Shown here in pieces: positions 32,525 to 39,854 of a stretch of DNA of 39,862 nucleotides. The first letter of the stretch is position 1. Each line of letters opens with the position of its first letter. A model generated the notes under the pieces. The model searched no databases. It saw only the letters and a program-made list of their open reading frames with translations, and was not told where the DNA came from. This stretch comes from Candidatus Yonathbacteria bacterium CG_4_8_14_3_um_filter_46_25 (GTDB taxonomy: Bacteria > Patescibacteriota > Minisyncoccia > Phycocordibacterales > UBA1539): NCBI GenBank assembly GCA_002788135.1, contig PFQT01000053.1, forward strand, positions 1-39,862. Direction: 5' to 3'. Both the position numbers and the translations under genes were made by a program.

Positions 32525-33178
32525 TTACCGCCTTCCTTGCCCTTTTCGCTTTTTTTTCCATCCTTCTATTTTTACATGGTCGCCGGAAAGCAGAACGCGT
32601 GGCACGCGGTATTTTTTACCTTTGTGAACAAATATATCAGGGCGCGTGTAAGTTTCACTTGCCGAAACGCGGTACTCTTCGATGGACTCGCTCTTTCCGA
32701 GAACTCCCGGCACGCGACGCGACACGGCATCGACCACCACCATCGCGGGTGCTTCGCCACCCGTGAGCACATATGGTCCGATCGAAACCTCTTCGGCGCG
32801 CAGTATTTTTTTAACACGCGCATCAATACCCTCATAACGGCCGGAGATGAGGACGATGTCGCGATATTCCTTGGCAAGCTTGTCGGCATACGCATTGGTG
32901 AATTGCTTCCCGGACGGCGAGAACAAGACGATTTTCACATTTCGCTTTCGCGCGCGCGCCTTGCCTACCGCCGCAATAATCGGTTCCGCTTGCATGACCA
33001 TCCCGGGACCTCCGCCGTACGGCCGATCATCTACCTTACGATGCTTATTTTTGGTGAAATCGCGCGGATTGTAAAAACGCACATCGACAAGTCCTGCCTC
33101 TCCGGCGCGGCCAAGGATCGACTCATTGAGATACCCTCTGATACTCTCGGGAAACAAGGTTATTACATGGAATGTCAT
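32525..33178 (-). CDS. trmD: tRNA (guanine-N1)-methyltransferase
   Basis: 217 residues, a little short for TrmD (~240). Methylates G37 of tRNAs with G36, using SAM in a trefoil-knot fold. Clear motifs: FHVITLFPE, DDRPYGGGPGMVM, LISGRYEGIDARV, SIGPYVLTGGEAPAM. The loop that normally carries the catalytic Asp before HYTRPE reads here EEYRVSASETYTRPDIF, with no Asp in the expected stretch. The gene belongs to the usual rpsP-khpA-trmD cluster, but rimM and rplS are missing from it. Confidence 0.95.
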   Translation of the reverse strand: MTFHVITLFPESIRGYLNESILGRAGEAGLVDVRFYNPRDFTKNKHRKVDDRPYGGGPGMVMQAEPIIAAVGKARARKRNVKIVLFSPSGKQFTNAYADKLAKEYRDIVLISGRYEGIDARVKKILRAEEVSIGPYVLTGGEAPAMVVVDAVSRRVPGVLGKSESIEEYRVSASETYTRPDIFVHKGKKYRVPRVLLSGDHVKIEGWKKKRKGQGRR

Positions 33179-33252
33179 TTATTTTTGTGTTTGATCAATT
33201 CTTGTACTCTAGCAAAAATGCGCAGGGTAGACAAATAAACAGATGCTAAACG

Positions 33253-33287
33253 AAAAACCGCCCTCGCGCCACATGGTGCAAAGGCGG
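33253..33287 (-). terminator. Terminator after khpA
   Basis: Minus strand: CCGCC (33283-33287) pairs with GGCGG (33258-33262), with an inner GCACC/GGCGC-like stem, followed by TTTTTCG. Confidence 0.75.
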
Positions 33288-33318
33288 ATATTTCTTCCTT
33301 TTATTCCGAAAGGGAAAC

Positions 33319-33639
33319 CTAGGATTTCAGGTCCTCCATTGCCTGATCGATACTGTTTGCGGAATCGCTCCCGCTTCTACTGCCTCCTTCCGGTTCGTTG
33401 ATCTTGAGATTCACACGCGCGTTGTTTTTCATACCAACTATGCGGAGAAGAGTACGGATCGCTTTGGCGGTATTACCCGATCGTCCGATGACCTTACCCA
33501 TGTCATCTTTATTGACATCAAGAGTGACCAACACTCCCATTTCGTCAACATCACGCTTGACTTTCACGTCGCTTGGGTTATCAACCAACGCCTTGACCAC
33601 GTACTCGAGAAATATTACATCGCTTTCTTCTGAAGACAT
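33319..33639 (-). CDS. khpA: KH-domain RNA-binding protein KhpA
   Basis: 106 residues. A single KH domain with the GxxG loop in GKVIGRSGNTAKAIRTLL, preceded by EYVVKALVDNPSDV, the typical KhpA start. A short Gly/Ser-rich tail follows (GGSRSGSDS). KhpA proteins bind RNA and act in cell division and ribosome functions; the gene usually lies after rpsP, as here. Own promoter at 33713-33740; terminator follows. Confidence 0.93.
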   Translation of the reverse strand: MSSEESDVIFLEYVVKALVDNPSDVKVKRDVDEMGVLVTLDVNKDDMGKVIGRSGNTAKAIRTLLRIVGMKNNARVNLKINEPEGGSRSGSDSANSIDQAMEDLKS

Positions 33640-33712
33640 TGCAACCTAAGTACTTAAACTTAAATAACTTATTCCATGCAGTTGCTCGACCACATCCAAA
33701 CTGCTGAAGATA

Positions 33713-33740
33713 ATTGTATAAAAAAAACACAGACAGTCAA
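33713..33740 (-). promoter_or_regulatory. Promoter of khpA
   Basis: Minus strand: -35 TTGACT (33735-33740), 16-bp spacer rich in T, -10 TACAAT (33713-33718). The leader would be about 65 nt. Confidence 0.6.
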
Positions 33741-33920
33741 CCCCTTGTACCAACAATGTCGCTTCTGCTTCACGTTTTTATAGCTACCAACGGAGCAATT
33801 GCCAAAGAACGGTATCTGACAGTGATATAAACTTTTGCAACGAAAATACGATAGTATTGGTGCGCGGACAAGTTGGTGTTATTGGCGATTGCCACAGGTG
33901 AACACAGCGCGCGCCCAACT

Positions 33921-34322
33921 CTACTTTTCTTCTTTCTTTCCCGCAATAGAAGTATCTTTGGCGGCAACTGCTGGTTTTTCTTCTCCGCCGGCTGATGAAT
34001 TTTCAGCTTTCGATGCGGCTTCGACTTTCTTATCCCCTTCTTTCTTTATCGGGCTCTTTTTAGGAAGCACGTTGACTTTTTTGCCCTCGATCACCTTTTC
34101 CGTAACAAAAATATTGTGTACCGTGTCGGAGAGTTTCGCACCAACCGACATCCAGTGGAGTGCTCGCTCCTTGTTTATTTGAGGGGTTCCAAAGCGCGCG
34201 TTATATGAACCAACAACTTCGACATGATTGCCGCTTTTTGGACCCGTATGGGAATCAACGACAACAAGCCGAAACGACGGATCGTTCTTTCTCCCCACTC
34301 GTTGTAATCGTATCTTTAACAT
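33921..34322 (-). CDS. rpsP: Ribosomal protein bS16 with Lys/Glu/Ala-rich tail
   Basis: About 133 residues from ATG 34322 (MLKIRLQRVGRKNDPSFRLV). The S16 core is residues 1-80 (HVEVVGSYN..., INKERALHWMSVGAKLSDTV). The last ~50 residues are a charged low-complexity extension (KKSPIKKEGDKKVEAASKAE) absent from short S16 forms but common in other lineages. The promoter lies so close that the transcript would be nearly leaderless. Confidence 0.95.
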   Translation of the reverse strand: MLKIRLQRVGRKNDPSFRLVVVDSHTGPKSGNHVEVVGSYNARFGTPQINKERALHWMSVGAKLSDTVHNIFVTEKVIEGKKVNVLPKKSPIKKEGDKKVEAASKAENSSAGGEEKPAVAAKDTSIAGKKEEK

Positions 34323-34330
34323 TGGGTGCA

Positions 34331-34359
34331 ATACTAACAGAACGACGGGTAAAGGTCAA
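34331..34359 (-). promoter_or_regulatory. Promoter of rpsP, giving a nearly leaderless mRNA
   Basis: Minus strand: -35 TTGACC (34354-34359), 17-bp spacer, -10 TAGTAT (34331-34336). With a start about 7 bases after the -10, transcription would begin at or 1-3 bases before the rpsP ATG (34322), and no Shine-Dalgarno site fits between. Confidence 0.55.
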
Positions 34360-34434
34360 TATGCGCATGCGCACGAATGGTGTTGTAGATAGACTTATAG
34401 ACGCAGAGCTTATAAGATATTACAATACAGATAC

Positions 34435-34680
34435 ATGTTTTTCCCGAGCAACACTACCGAACACGCGCCGATCGTCATACCGACTCATTTTCTTTGGGTC
34501 GGCTTGCTTGCGATGCTTATACTATTTATGATCATCAGCACTGTTCTTGTATATCACTGGGTAACGTACGGGTACAAAGCCGCAACAACGAGTATTGCGG
34601 GCATTGTTTATTTTTCCGGCTCGGTCCTTTTTGTCGGCATTACGATGATCGCAATCATATCTTATGGAATTTCATTATGA
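34435..34680 (+). CDS. Small two-helix membrane protein
   Basis: 81 residues with two membrane helices (FLWVGLLAMLILFMIISTVLV and GIVYFSGSVLFVGITMIAII). No family recognised. It overlaps the next gene (PH-domain protein) by 4 bp (ATGA), so the two are translated together. A TACAAT box at 34421-34426 lies only 8 bp before the ATG, which would make the mRNA nearly leaderless; no convincing -35 was found. Confidence 0.75.
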   Translation: MFFPSNTTEHAPIVIPTHFLWVGLLAMLILFMIISTVLVYHWVTYGYKAATTSIAGIVYFSGSVLFVGITMIAIISYGISL

Positions 34681-35219
34681 TCAAACTTGATGAAAATGAA
34701 AAAATAATCCTCGAGATACGGAAACACTGGTTCCTGCTTGTGGCTGAATCGTTCTTTCTCGTATTCCTTGCCACCATTCCGTTCATAGTATTCAAAGGAA
34801 TAAGCATCACCGGCTTTCTGCGATTCATAACCTTCCAGGGAAGTGGTACATCTCTGTATGTTGCGATCTCCTCCGTGTGGCTTCTTTTTGTGTGGGTCAC
34901 ATTTTTTGTCATCTGGACGGATTACTATCTCGACATTCTCATCATCACCGACAAAAAAGTGATCGACATTGAGCAAAAAGGTCTTTTCTATCGTGAAATA
35001 TCAACATTTCGACTAGACAAGATACAAGACATCACCGTCAAAGTGAACGGCCTCATCCCCACATTCTTCGGTTTTGGCGATATTTATATTCAGACCGCGA
35101 GCGAGGAACAATCATTTGCCGCCAAAGGTGTTCCACACCCCGACAAGATCAAATGGCAGATCCAGGACGAACAAAACAAGGCGCTTGATGAATTACGACA
35201 CGTGTGGATACGAAAATAG
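34677..35219 (+). CDS. Membrane protein with bacterial PH-like domain (bPH_2/YdbS type)
   Basis: 180 residues from the ATG at 34677; the longer frame upstream reads through the neighbour. Cytosolic N-terminus (MIKLDENEKIILEIRKHW), two membrane helices (SFFLVFLATIPFIVF and SVWLLFVWVTFFVIW), then a PH-like domain beginning DYYLDILIITDKKVIDIEQ and continuing IQDITVKVNGLIPTFFGFGD. This is the usual layout of DUF304 proteins, whose biochemical role is mostly unknown. In a two-gene unit with the small membrane protein. Confidence 0.85.
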   Translation: MIKLDENEKIILEIRKHWFLLVAESFFLVFLATIPFIVFKGISITGFLRFITFQGSGTSLYVAISSVWLLFVWVTFFVIWTDYYLDILIITDKKVIDIEQKGLFYREISTFRLDKIQDITVKVNGLIPTFFGFGDIYIQTASEEQSFAAKGVPHPDKIKWQIQDEQNKALDELRHVWIRK

Positions 35220-35220
35220 A

Positions 35221-35257
35221 AAAGAAAAAGACGGCACGCGCGGACGCTTGTGCCGTC
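35221..35257 (-). terminator. Terminator of the clpP-like gene
   Basis: Stem GACGGCAC (35230-35237) / GTGCCGTC (35250-35257); on the minus strand it is followed by TTTTTCTTT. It lies between two convergent genes and may serve both. Confidence 0.75.
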
Positions 35258-35271
35258 AATCTTGAAACAAC

Positions 35272-35841
35272 CTAAACCATTGCCGACATCTCGTCGGCAA
35301 CCTCGTCGACGAGTCCGAACGCCACCGCCTCCTCGGCGGAAAACGATCTCTCGGCGTTCATCGCCGCAACAATCTCCGCCAATGAGCGCCCTGTGCGTTG
35401 CGTGAATATCGTGTATATCCTCCGCAATCTCTGGAGGACATAATCGATATTCTCGATCACCCGCGCTTGATCGAGCTCGACGGTTCCCGACTCGTTCATT
35501 CGGCTAATAATTCTGATATTCGCGGTGCTGTTGTGAATCACGATCTCGGCATGCCGCGCGATCATTCGCAGCCGACATGCCTGCAGTACCACACTCGCCA
35601 TCGAGTTCGCCGAACCGACAACAACGCCGACAACCGGCACCCCCGACATGCTGACAGTGTCGTAGATATCGAGCCCGTCGCGGACGTTCCCGCCGGAGCT
35701 CTTGATATAGAGTGTCGCTTCGTCTCCACCATGTTTCAGACGAAGCAACGCCTCTGCAACATAGTTCGCTGTGCGCTCATCTATGTTGCCATTCAACACT
35801 ATGATCCGCGACCGAAGTAGTCGCTCATGGACTTTATTCAT
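35272..35841 (-). CDS. ClpP-like serine protease
   Basis: About 189 residues from MNKVHERLLRSR (ATG 35841, GGAGG seven bases before); the frame extends further upstream without support and across the promoter. ClpP fold: IIVLNGNIDERTANYV, ATLYIKSSGGNVRDGLDIYDTV, putative nucleophile Ser in VGSANSMASVV, His in IVIHNST, and FSAEEAVAFGLVDEV. The acidic motif that usually precedes SAEEA (ERDxxRD) is replaced by AAMNAERS, so the third triad residue is not obvious. No clpX is near. It is controlled by a promoter with a palindromic operator. Confidence 0.88.
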   Translation of the reverse strand: MNKVHERLLRSRIIVLNGNIDERTANYVAEALLRLKHGGDEATLYIKSSGGNVRDGLDIYDTVSMSGVPVVGVVVGSANSMASVVLQACRLRMIARHAEIVIHNSTANIRIISRMNESGTVELDQARVIENIDYVLQRLRRIYTIFTQRTGRSLAEIVAAMNAERSFSAEEAVAFGLVDEVADEMSAMV

Positions 35842-35905
35842 GGAAATACCTCCGTTGCGTGCGTGCGCTATTGCACCGTGCTTCAAGTATGCTATACTAT
35901 AGTAA

Positions 35906-35934
35906 GCATTACCACTATTAGTGGTAATTGTCAA
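35906..35934 (-). promoter_or_regulatory. Promoter of the clpP-like gene
   Basis: Minus strand: -35 TTGACA (35929-35934, exact), 17-bp spacer, -10 TAATGC (35906-35911). The spacer is filled by a perfect palindrome. Confidence 0.55.
35908..35928. promoter_or_regulatory. 21-bp palindromic operator inside the clpP-like promoter
   Basis: ATTACCACTA (35908-35917), one base, then TAGTGGTAAT (35919-35928). It covers the whole spacer and part of the -10, the position where a repressor would block RNA polymerase. Confidence 0.65.
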
Positions 35935-35980
35935 CGGGTGTATCTTTACACTCGCATTATTCATTAAAATAAAAAATATT

Positions 35981-36244
35981 ATGATGTCAGAAGGAGTACC
36001 GCAAGACAGCGGGCAAACAAACGCGTTCCCCGCCGACAAAGATGAGAACGAAGAGAAGAATGAGAAAAAGAACGAGGACAGAAATAATGGACAAGCAACT
36101 GCTGTTCATGTTACTGGTGGTGCGGGTGGCGTCCCCCCGCAAGGAGACGGCACGGGGAAATTCATACGAGTCCATAAAGACGGCACGACCGAAAGAACGA
36201 ATAATCTGAAACCAGATGACAATTGGCCACCAGAGCACAATTAA
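35981..36244 (+). CDS. Small hydrophilic Lys/Glu/Asn-rich protein
   Basis: About 87 residues from MMSEGVPQDSGQTNAF (ATG 35981; the frame opens earlier). It is highly charged and probably disordered (ENEEKNEKKNEDRNN), then Gly-rich (TGGAGGVPPQGDGTG), ending FIRVHKDGTTERTNNL...NWPPEHN. No family recognised. An intrinsic terminator follows 26 bp after the stop, which supports transcription in this direction. It is divergent from the clpP-like gene. Confidence 0.5.
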   Translation: MMSEGVPQDSGQTNAFPADKDENEEKNEKKNEDRNNGQATAVHVTGGAGGVPPQGDGTGKFIRVHKDGTTERTNNLKPDDNWPPEHN

Positions 36245-36269
36245 TTTCCACCTTATCCGGAACAACATG

Positions 36270-36296
36270 TCCCGCCTTTAGCGGGATTTGTTTTTT
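36270..36296 (+). terminator. Terminator before rnr
   Basis: TCCCGC (36270-36275) pairs with GCGGGA (36281-36286), followed by TTTGTTTTTT. Confidence 0.8.
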
Positions 36297-36324
36297 GGAC
36301 AAAAACCACTATCATAAAAAAAAT

Positions 36325-38268
36325 ATGATTGATAATGACGCGCATTTTATCGGAACCATCAGGATCACCGCGCGTGGAGACGGATATGTTTCCCCTACCG
36401 GCAGAAGGGACGACAGCGTCAAAATAGACCACGTTGATCTCAATACCGCACTCCACGGCGACACGGTTAACGTATTCCGACATCCGAAAAAAACTGGGGG
36501 AGAAGAGCGTGGGGAAGTGATTGAGGTTATGAGGCGGACAAAAGATGTTTTTGCCGGCGTGTTGGAAAAAAATAACGGCTCGTATTTTTTCGTGCCTGAC
36601 GATCAGAAGATGTACATTGACATTCTCATCCCGGAGCAATCTCTTGCGGGAGCACGAAACAAAGAGAAGGTGGTCGTGCGCATCGCCAAATGGAACGACC
36701 CGAAAAAAAATCCGGAAGGAGAAGTAATCAAGGTGCTGGGGAAACCGGAAGATAACAACGTCGAAATGGAGTCAATCGTCTACGATAAAGGGTTTTTAAT
36801 CGAATTCTCAAACAAAGTGGAACGAGAAGCGCTCAAGATACAAGCTTCCGCGCGGCGCGATATCGAAGAGGAAGCGCCGAAGCGAAAAGACATGCGGGGT
36901 GTCACGACGTTCACCATCGACCCAGCAACGGCAAAAGATTTCGATGACGCTATCTCGTTCCGTGAATTGCCGAATGGGAATATCGAGGCGGGAGTGCATA
37001 TCGCTGATGTTACCCACTATGTACGGCCCGGATCGATAATCGAAGATGAGGCGCGGAAACGCGCAACATCAATCTATCTTGTCGATCGGACGATCCCCAT
37101 GCTTCCCGAAGAACTCTCAAACGACATCTGCAGTCTGAAGCCGAACGAAGATCGGCTGGCATTCTCGGCGATATTTACATTCAAAAAAGATTCCCTCGCG
37201 CCCGGCGCAAATCCCGAAATCATCGATCAATGGATTGGCGAAACGATCATCAATTCAGACAAACGTTTTTCCTACGAGGAGGCGCAGGGTGTTTTGGATG
37301 GAAAAGACGGGCCGTTTCGTCATGAACTCAAGACCCTTAATGTGTTGGCAAAAAACTTGCGTGCTGAGCGCATCCGTGCCGGAGCGATCATGATTGAACA
37401 AGACGAGATAACATTTTCGCTCGATGACCGAGGAAAACCCGAGAGTGTGGCAATTAAGGTTCATGGCGACACGAATGAGCTCATTGAGGAGTTGATGCTC
37501 CTTGCCAATCGCGCGGTTGCTGAAGCAATGACTGGCACGCCGGAGACCAAAAAGCGTACATTCATTTTTCGCATACACCCGAAACCCGAAAGCGACCGAA
37601 TCGCCGAACTTGCGGAATTTCTCGGAACGCTCGGATACTCGCTCAAGCCGGGACTCACGAACCTCTCCCATGGCCTCAACACCATCCTCAAGCAATCGGT
37701 GGGTACCGAGGTCGAGCATATCGTCCATACCGTTACCATCCGTTCATTGCAAAAGGCGGTGTATTCAACACAAAATGTCGGGCACTTCGGACTCGCGTTC
37801 AAATATTACACCCATTTCACCTCCCCTATCAGGCGCTACCCGGACATGATGACGCACCGGCTCGTAAAAACATATCTTGCGGGAAAAACGGTGCCGCCTA
37901 ATGAAGCGGAATGCTATGACAGCGACGCGCGGCACTCAAGCGAGATGGAACAACGCGCCGCGGAAGCCGAGCGCGATTCGATCAAGTACAAACAGATCGA
38001 GTTCATGATTGAGCGTGGCGGAGAAACATACGAGGGGATCATTTCCGGCGTAACTGATTGGGGTATCTATGTCGAAGAAAAAACAACCAAAGCAGAGGGA
38101 CTTATTCGTCTGCGCGACATCGGCAACGATTATTACGTCCTTGATAAAAAGAATCACGCCATCGTCGGAGAGAAGCGCGGGAAGCGATATCGTCTCGGAG
38201 ATACGGTAAAAGTCAGAATAAAAGACGCAAACTTGGAACGTCGAACGGTAGATTATCTACTAGTGTAG
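36325..38268 (+). CDS. rnr: Ribonuclease R (RNB family 3'-5' exoribonuclease)
   Basis: 647 residues from ATG 36325 (MIDNDAHFIGTIRITARGDGYV). Order: cold-shock domains (residues ~5-190), the RNB catalytic domain with Asp residues in FTIDPATAKDFDDAISF (~residue 200), the RNB signature FGLAFKYYTHFTSPIRRYPDMMTHRL, and a C-terminal S1 domain (GGETYEGIISGVTDWGIYVE...). It lacks the extra N-terminal HTH and basic C-terminal tail of the E. coli enzyme, so it is shorter. Degrades structured RNA processively and helps rRNA and tmRNA quality control. Confidence 0.96.
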   Translation: MIDNDAHFIGTIRITARGDGYVSPTGRRDDSVKIDHVDLNTALHGDTVNVFRHPKKTGGEERGEVIEVMRRTKDVFAGVLEKNNGSYFFVPDDQKMYIDILIPEQSLAGARNKEKVVVRIAKWNDPKKNPEGEVIKVLGKPEDNNVEMESIVYDKGFLIEFSNKVEREALKIQASARRDIEEEAPKRKDMRGVTTFTIDPATAKDFDDAISFRELPNGNIEAGVHIADVTHYVRPGSIIEDEARKRATSIYLVDRTIPMLPEELSNDICSLKPNEDRLAFSAIFTFKKDSLAPGANPEIIDQWIGETIINSDKRFSYEEAQGVLDGKDGPFRHELKTLNVLAKNLRAERIRAGAIMIEQDEITFSLDDRGKPESVAIKVHGDTNELIEELMLLANRAVAEAMTGTPETKKRTFIFRIHPKPESDRIAELAEFLGTLGYSLKPGLTNLSHGLNTILKQSVGTEVEHIVHTVTIRSLQKAVYSTQNVGHFGLAFKYYTHFTSPIRRYPDMMTHRLVKTYLAGKTVPPNEAECYDSDARHSSEMEQRAAEAERDSIKYKQIEFMIERGGETYEGIISGVTDWGIYVEEKTTKAEGLIRLRDIGNDYYVLDKKNHAIVGEKRGKRYRLGDTVKVRIKDANLERRTVDYLLV

Positions 38269-38301
38269 TTAGTTTAGGATATTGAAAAGTTCATGAATTA
38301 C

Positions 38302-38330
38302 CCCACTTGGGAGTCCGACTCCCAAGTGGG
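38302..38330. repeat. Perfect palindrome, family copy 2
   Basis: 14-bp arms (38302-38315 and 38317-38330) around one central C. The core 38304-38328 is the same as in the other two copies except for the central base. It lies ~35 bp after rnr and is followed by TGGAGTTTTGG, so it could act as the rnr terminator. The stretch 38331-38594 has no gene that I can support. Confidence 0.85.
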
Positions 38331-38594
38331 TGGAGTTTTGGTACTATATTGAAATTTCACCATACTGTATTACGATGCCCCTCTACACGAAATAACCACG
38401 TCCCTGAGTTCCAGAATTAATTACAACGCTTGTTTAGTAAAATAGACAAGTATGAAATATGTAAATAATCGAAAACATAAAGATGGTAATCCTTTCTCGC
38501 TTTGCGAAAGGAGTATTATCGAAGTAAGATGGTGCCGAAATTTTAAAAACATAACCGAGATGACCAAAAAGTTACTAACCTTTTCCACATAGGT

Positions 38595-39513
38595 TATATT
38601 AGACCAACTGCTCAATAATATTCCAACCAGTCAACTTAAAATATCGGCATTGTTTCTCTGGTTATGTTTCAGATTATAAAGTCCAGCCACAATTACAAAT
38701 TTTGCGTTATAGGTTTTGAGAGCATTTCTAAATCTGTGAGATAATATTCTCCACTGTTTGAGCGAAGTAAAAACATGTTCAACCACAATACGTATATGGC
38801 TGTGTTTTTTGTTGTGTACCTGCTCTTTCTTGGTAAGTAGCTGATACTTTAAAGCATTGTACGGAAGATGCAGATTAGTGCCCAAATATCCCATTTCAAT
38901 TTTACCTCTGCTTGATCATACAAATTTTTGTCATGAAAATTTCCTGACATTGATTTTGACACATACTTGATTCGTCCTTTAATATCAACCACTACTTATG
39001 TTTTAACGGTTTGTTTCTTTTTCTTTCCGGAATATCCCGAACCGGATCGTCTTTCTGTTTCCTGTTCAGTGGCATCAATAAAAAATTGTATTTCTTCTTT
39101 GGTAAGATGTATTTTTTCAATCGTAATTTTCTTCATTTTTCGGTAGAGTATCGGTTCCAGTTTTTTGAAATACCGGCAGACCCGTGAATCATCAATATGA
39201 AAAAAACTCTGCCAACATCATATGACTCATATATGTGCGAGTATACAAAAAATACATAGCAACCATCTGTTCAAATGATGGTTTGTATTGAATGCCTCTA
39301 CCCACCGCCCTTTTTCTTGGGTAGGCTGATTTTCTTTTGTGTTCTGCTTCTTGCCACAATAGTTCAAGTTCTTTGATTAAATCGTTAAACTGCTTCGGTG
39401 AAATACCAAAAAAATGACCAAAGACCTTTGGTCTTTGGGAGAGTTTGCGTATATTCATACCCTGTATTATGTATTATACTACAATATATTAGTTAAGCAG
39501 TGGGTCTAATATA
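38595..39513 (-). mobile_element. IS5-family-like insertion sequence (decayed)
   Basis: About 919 bp bounded by 21-bp terminal inverted repeats (38595-38615 and 39493-39513) agreeing at 19 of 21 positions, pattern TATATTAGACC-M-ACTGCT-Y-AA. It encloses a broken DDE transposase on the minus strand. The size and transposase type fit the DDE_Tnp_4 branch of the IS5 family. A TA at each end may be the target duplication, but the boundary is uncertain by a few bases. Confidence 0.8.
38631..39458 (-). pseudogene. Broken DDE transposase of the IS5-like element
   Basis: The N-terminal part (39192-39458) carries an HTH region (FFGISPKQFNDLIKELELLW, KPSFEQMVAMYFL). At a run of seven T near 39200 the frame shifts and continues FHIDDSRVCRYFKKLEPILY, with the first catalytic Asp in FFIDATEQETERRSGSG. 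A TAA at 38996-38998 interrupts it; reading resumes VVVDIKGRIKYVSKSMSGNF and HDKNLYDQ (second Asp). A further frame change near 38895 leads to MGYLGTNLHLPYNALKYQL and the conserved EHVFTSLKQWRIL (Glu). The T-run shift might be programmed, but the stop and second shift mean the gene is dead. Confidence 0.8.
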
Positions 39514-39569
39514 TGTTCATGAGATAAAGGGTGTATGATCATCTCATCACCGGAACGCGACCGCAAGAA

Positions 39570-39690
39570 GCTGGATCGCCGCCAACATCTCATGGCTCCG
39601 CACGGCGCGCTTCCTCGGTTACGCTCCTGGATTGAACCCGATTAAGTATCTGTGGTCGACGACATCTCGGCAATCTTTCCGATCTCTCCG
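39570..39690 (+). pseudogene. Fragment resembling an IS630-type transposase C-terminus
   Basis: One plus-strand frame reads FLGYAPGLNPIKYLWSTTS, which resembles the LPxYxPELNPIEYLW motif that carries the last catalytic Glu of IS630/DDE_3 transposases; here Lys stands in place of that Glu. No flanking transposase sequence is readable in one frame, so this would be a small remnant. Confidence 0.4.
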
Positions 39691-39773
39691 TAATCGGTAC
39701 GGCGTTGCGTTCCTATCGAAGAAAGGTCGGGAACCTCGACCTTCTCGGCGGGTTCCTGTGAGCGAACGGACTC

Positions 39774-39854
39774 TTTATATAACATCTGTGGCAAAGTACA
39801 TCACTTGGGAGTCGGACTCCCAAGTGATGTACTTTGCCACAGATGTTATATAAA
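39774..39854. repeat. Perfect palindrome, family copy 3, 40-bp arms
   Basis: Arms 39774-39813 and 39815-39854 are fully complementary around a single G. The core 39802-39826 is that of copies 1 and 2; the outer 28 bp of each arm are specific for this locus. It is close to the window end, next to transposase remnants, and has no T-run. Confidence 0.85.

Noticed and set aside
38452-38592. 46-codon plus-strand frame beginning MKYVNNRKHKDG
   Set aside because: No ribosome site, no recognisable domain, and it runs up to the IS end; not enough support.
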